Under the pieces are notes generated by a model. The model did not search any database, was not told where the DNA came from, and saw only the letters and a program-made list of their open reading frames with translations. This document shows, one piece after another, positions 62,471 through 64,000 of a stretch of DNA of 64,000 bases (within the stretch, counting starts at the first letter, position 1; each line of letters starts with the position of its first letter). Source of the DNA: Escallonia rubra (Eukaryota; Streptophyta; Magnoliopsida; Escalloniales; Escalloniaceae); NCBI GenBank assembly GCA_033065855.1, contig JAVXUO010000776.1, forward strand, positions 36,979-100,978, written 5' to 3'. Made by a program: the position numbers and the translations under genes.

Positions 62471-64000
62471 TTAATTTTTCCTCAGCTAATCAAGGACCCA
62501 AGATAGTACGTCATTGTTGGGTTATCCTTTAAAAGAGGTTGCAAGAAAACAACGTGAACAAAAAAAAAGACAATGAAAAGAAATTATTTCAAAAGAGGAT
62601 TACAATGTCATGCAACATTTAAGATTAGCCCACTCCAACTTGTCCTTATTCTTAACACAAGCCTTGGTAAGTTGAATAAATTTTTCTTCACAGTCATGTA
62701 TCCTCAGCAAGTAAGTCCATAATTTCCCTCGACAACATCCTTGCTTTCCTCACTTTGGCCATAGCGATCTTGAGTGCCTTAAATTGGACATGCTGATAAA
62801 AAAGATGAGATGCTATGGAAAATGGTGTGGTCTTAGGCTACTTTGGCCTTCAAACCCTACATGACTTGAACCCCCCGATTAGGTTGAGATAGAAGCGCTA
62901 TGGCACCATTGGCCTGAGCTCTAACTTGGCTGAATACCTCGATGAATTCTATCAGGGCATTCTTTTGGTCTAAAGAGAGGTGCCCAGGACCTAGCACATT
63001 CCACATGTGCTCTAAAACAGGCGTCACCTCTTTGGCAGTAGTGGGGAATCCACTAGGGTGAAAGGAGAACGTATGGACTGCTTTTGAACGAACCTAAAGT
63101 TCATCATGAGGTACTTCTAGGATGGCAAAAAAATGTTCTTCCTTCACTTCATCAAAGCTCAAGTCCGGAAGTGAGGAGACCTAGTCTAAGGGAGTGAGAA
63201 TCGCTGAAGACTAGCCAAGGCCTCGGTGGGATGGTGCCTTGCTGAGCAGAGATCTCCACCTCAAGCCCCTTATGAGAAGTCAAGGCCTTGGAAGGGTGTA
63301 GGCAAGTGCTACATCGCTGTTGACAAGTCAAAAACACTTGTCTTACTATATGGCTTGCAATTAAGCTAGGTCTCAGATTGTTTGACATGCCCATTATGAG
63401 AACCCAACAATTCCCATACTTCGATTACATATTTAAGTATGATTAGCTGCATCACTGTATGTGAGTATGATAATGATGAACTATGTACGATAACGTGTTT
63501 GAATGTATGTGCATACATTAAACACCTTGAATGGAGTAAGTTGTTTATGAACTTGAACGAAGTTCTTGTGAACGAAGTGCTAGAAATGGAAAATAATATG
63601 TTTGAACATTAATGCAATTGTATTAGATGTTTAGAAACATTAAATGATCACTTAGAATAATAAAAAATGCTTTTAAAAGAGCATGAAACAAAAAAAGGTG
63701 AAAACTCCAACAAGGAGTAACCGATTAGCCAGACTATCAGCGAATTGTTTGTGTTTTTTGCACAGAATTGTGTCACCTCGTGCTTCCTATCACCGTCATG
63801 ATTGTAACGTGTCAACACACTATCGCGACACGTCATGTTTCGAGCCTCATTGTGCTTTGAGCCTTGTCATGCTTGCTAGGTGGCACAAACTGTGGCTTGC
63901 CACCTCATGATTAGAGCCTTGTTGTGCTTGACTTCTCCACCTCTTCACCTTTACATGACAACTCTTACTTGCTTGAATTTGAGTTAAAAAGACCTAATTG
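62471..64000. other. Unassigned repeat-like tail of the window
   Basis: At about 62860-63040 the minus strand reads a coding-like stretch (GHLSLDQKNALIEFIEVFSQ) that ends in a stop. It could be a remnant of an antisense frame as described in some Tat elements, but this is speculative. The 80-residue minus frame 63152-63394 adjoins it. The remainder shows no gene. Confidence 0.35.

Overview
The window looks like nuclear DNA from a flowering plant, most likely a eudicot. The signs are genes with many short GT-AG introns, AT-rich intergenic DNA, and dense nested plant transposons of the Gypsy Tat and chromovirus-like, MULE, hAT, CACTA and MITE types. An endogenous caulimovirid is also present. 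I cannot name the species. No rRNA, tRNA, CRISPR array or bacterial-type operon was seen.

Three protein-coding genes are supported. (1) Positions 331-11388 (+) hold the 3' end of a 3-hydroxyisobutyryl-CoA hydrolase-like gene of the CHY1/HIBCH crotonase family. Its last five exons are visible, and the first two of these are separated by a 10.4 kb intron. (2) 33627-37326 (-) and (3) 53237-58557 (-) are two intact, tandemly duplicated family GH1 beta-glucosidases. Each has 13 exons, and all 13 exons match in length between the copies. Each encodes a 528-residue secreted or vacuolar-type enzyme with both catalytic glutamates, and each has a TATA box about 50 bp upstream of the ATG.

The rest is mainly transposon-derived. 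The 10.4 kb intron contains a solo Tat-type LTR (1975-9650, TSD CTATT). Into it inserted a MULE (itself hit by a second MULE of the same family), a third MULE, a hAT-like element and a second solo LTR. Each has a readable target-site duplication. From 12.2 to 14.1 kb lie two small MITEs in (TA)n and a MULE carrying an antisense leucine-rich-repeat gene fragment. From 14.6 to 24.9 kb lies a broken Tat element (LTR, primer-binding site, start of gag). It is interrupted by a 3.6 kb solo LTR, which is interrupted in turn by a young 4.15 kb non-autonomous LTR element with an ~80 bp tandem-repeat array. From 24.9 to 33.4 kb are decayed Gypsy fragments and another MULE.

Between the two beta-glucosidases (37.4-53.2 kb) sit a nearly genome-length endogenous pararetrovirus (about 41.4-48.4 kb), a partial second copy of it (49.35-50.29 kb) and LTR fragments. 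The viral copy retains its tRNA-Met primer site, degraded capsid, movement and protease-RT-RNase H regions, a TATA box and a poly(A) signal. It is embedded in the arms of a MITE that itself sits in a (CA)n(TA)n microsatellite. All viral reading frames seen are broken. Downstream of the second beta-glucosidase promoter (58.6-64 kb) are LTR-like sequence, a CACTA end in tandem duplication, and Tat gag remnants.

The two beta-glucosidases probably act on glycosylated defence or specialised metabolites. The hydrolase-like gene belongs to a family of mitochondrial/peroxisomal acyl-CoA metabolism. Nothing in the sequence links the two functions.
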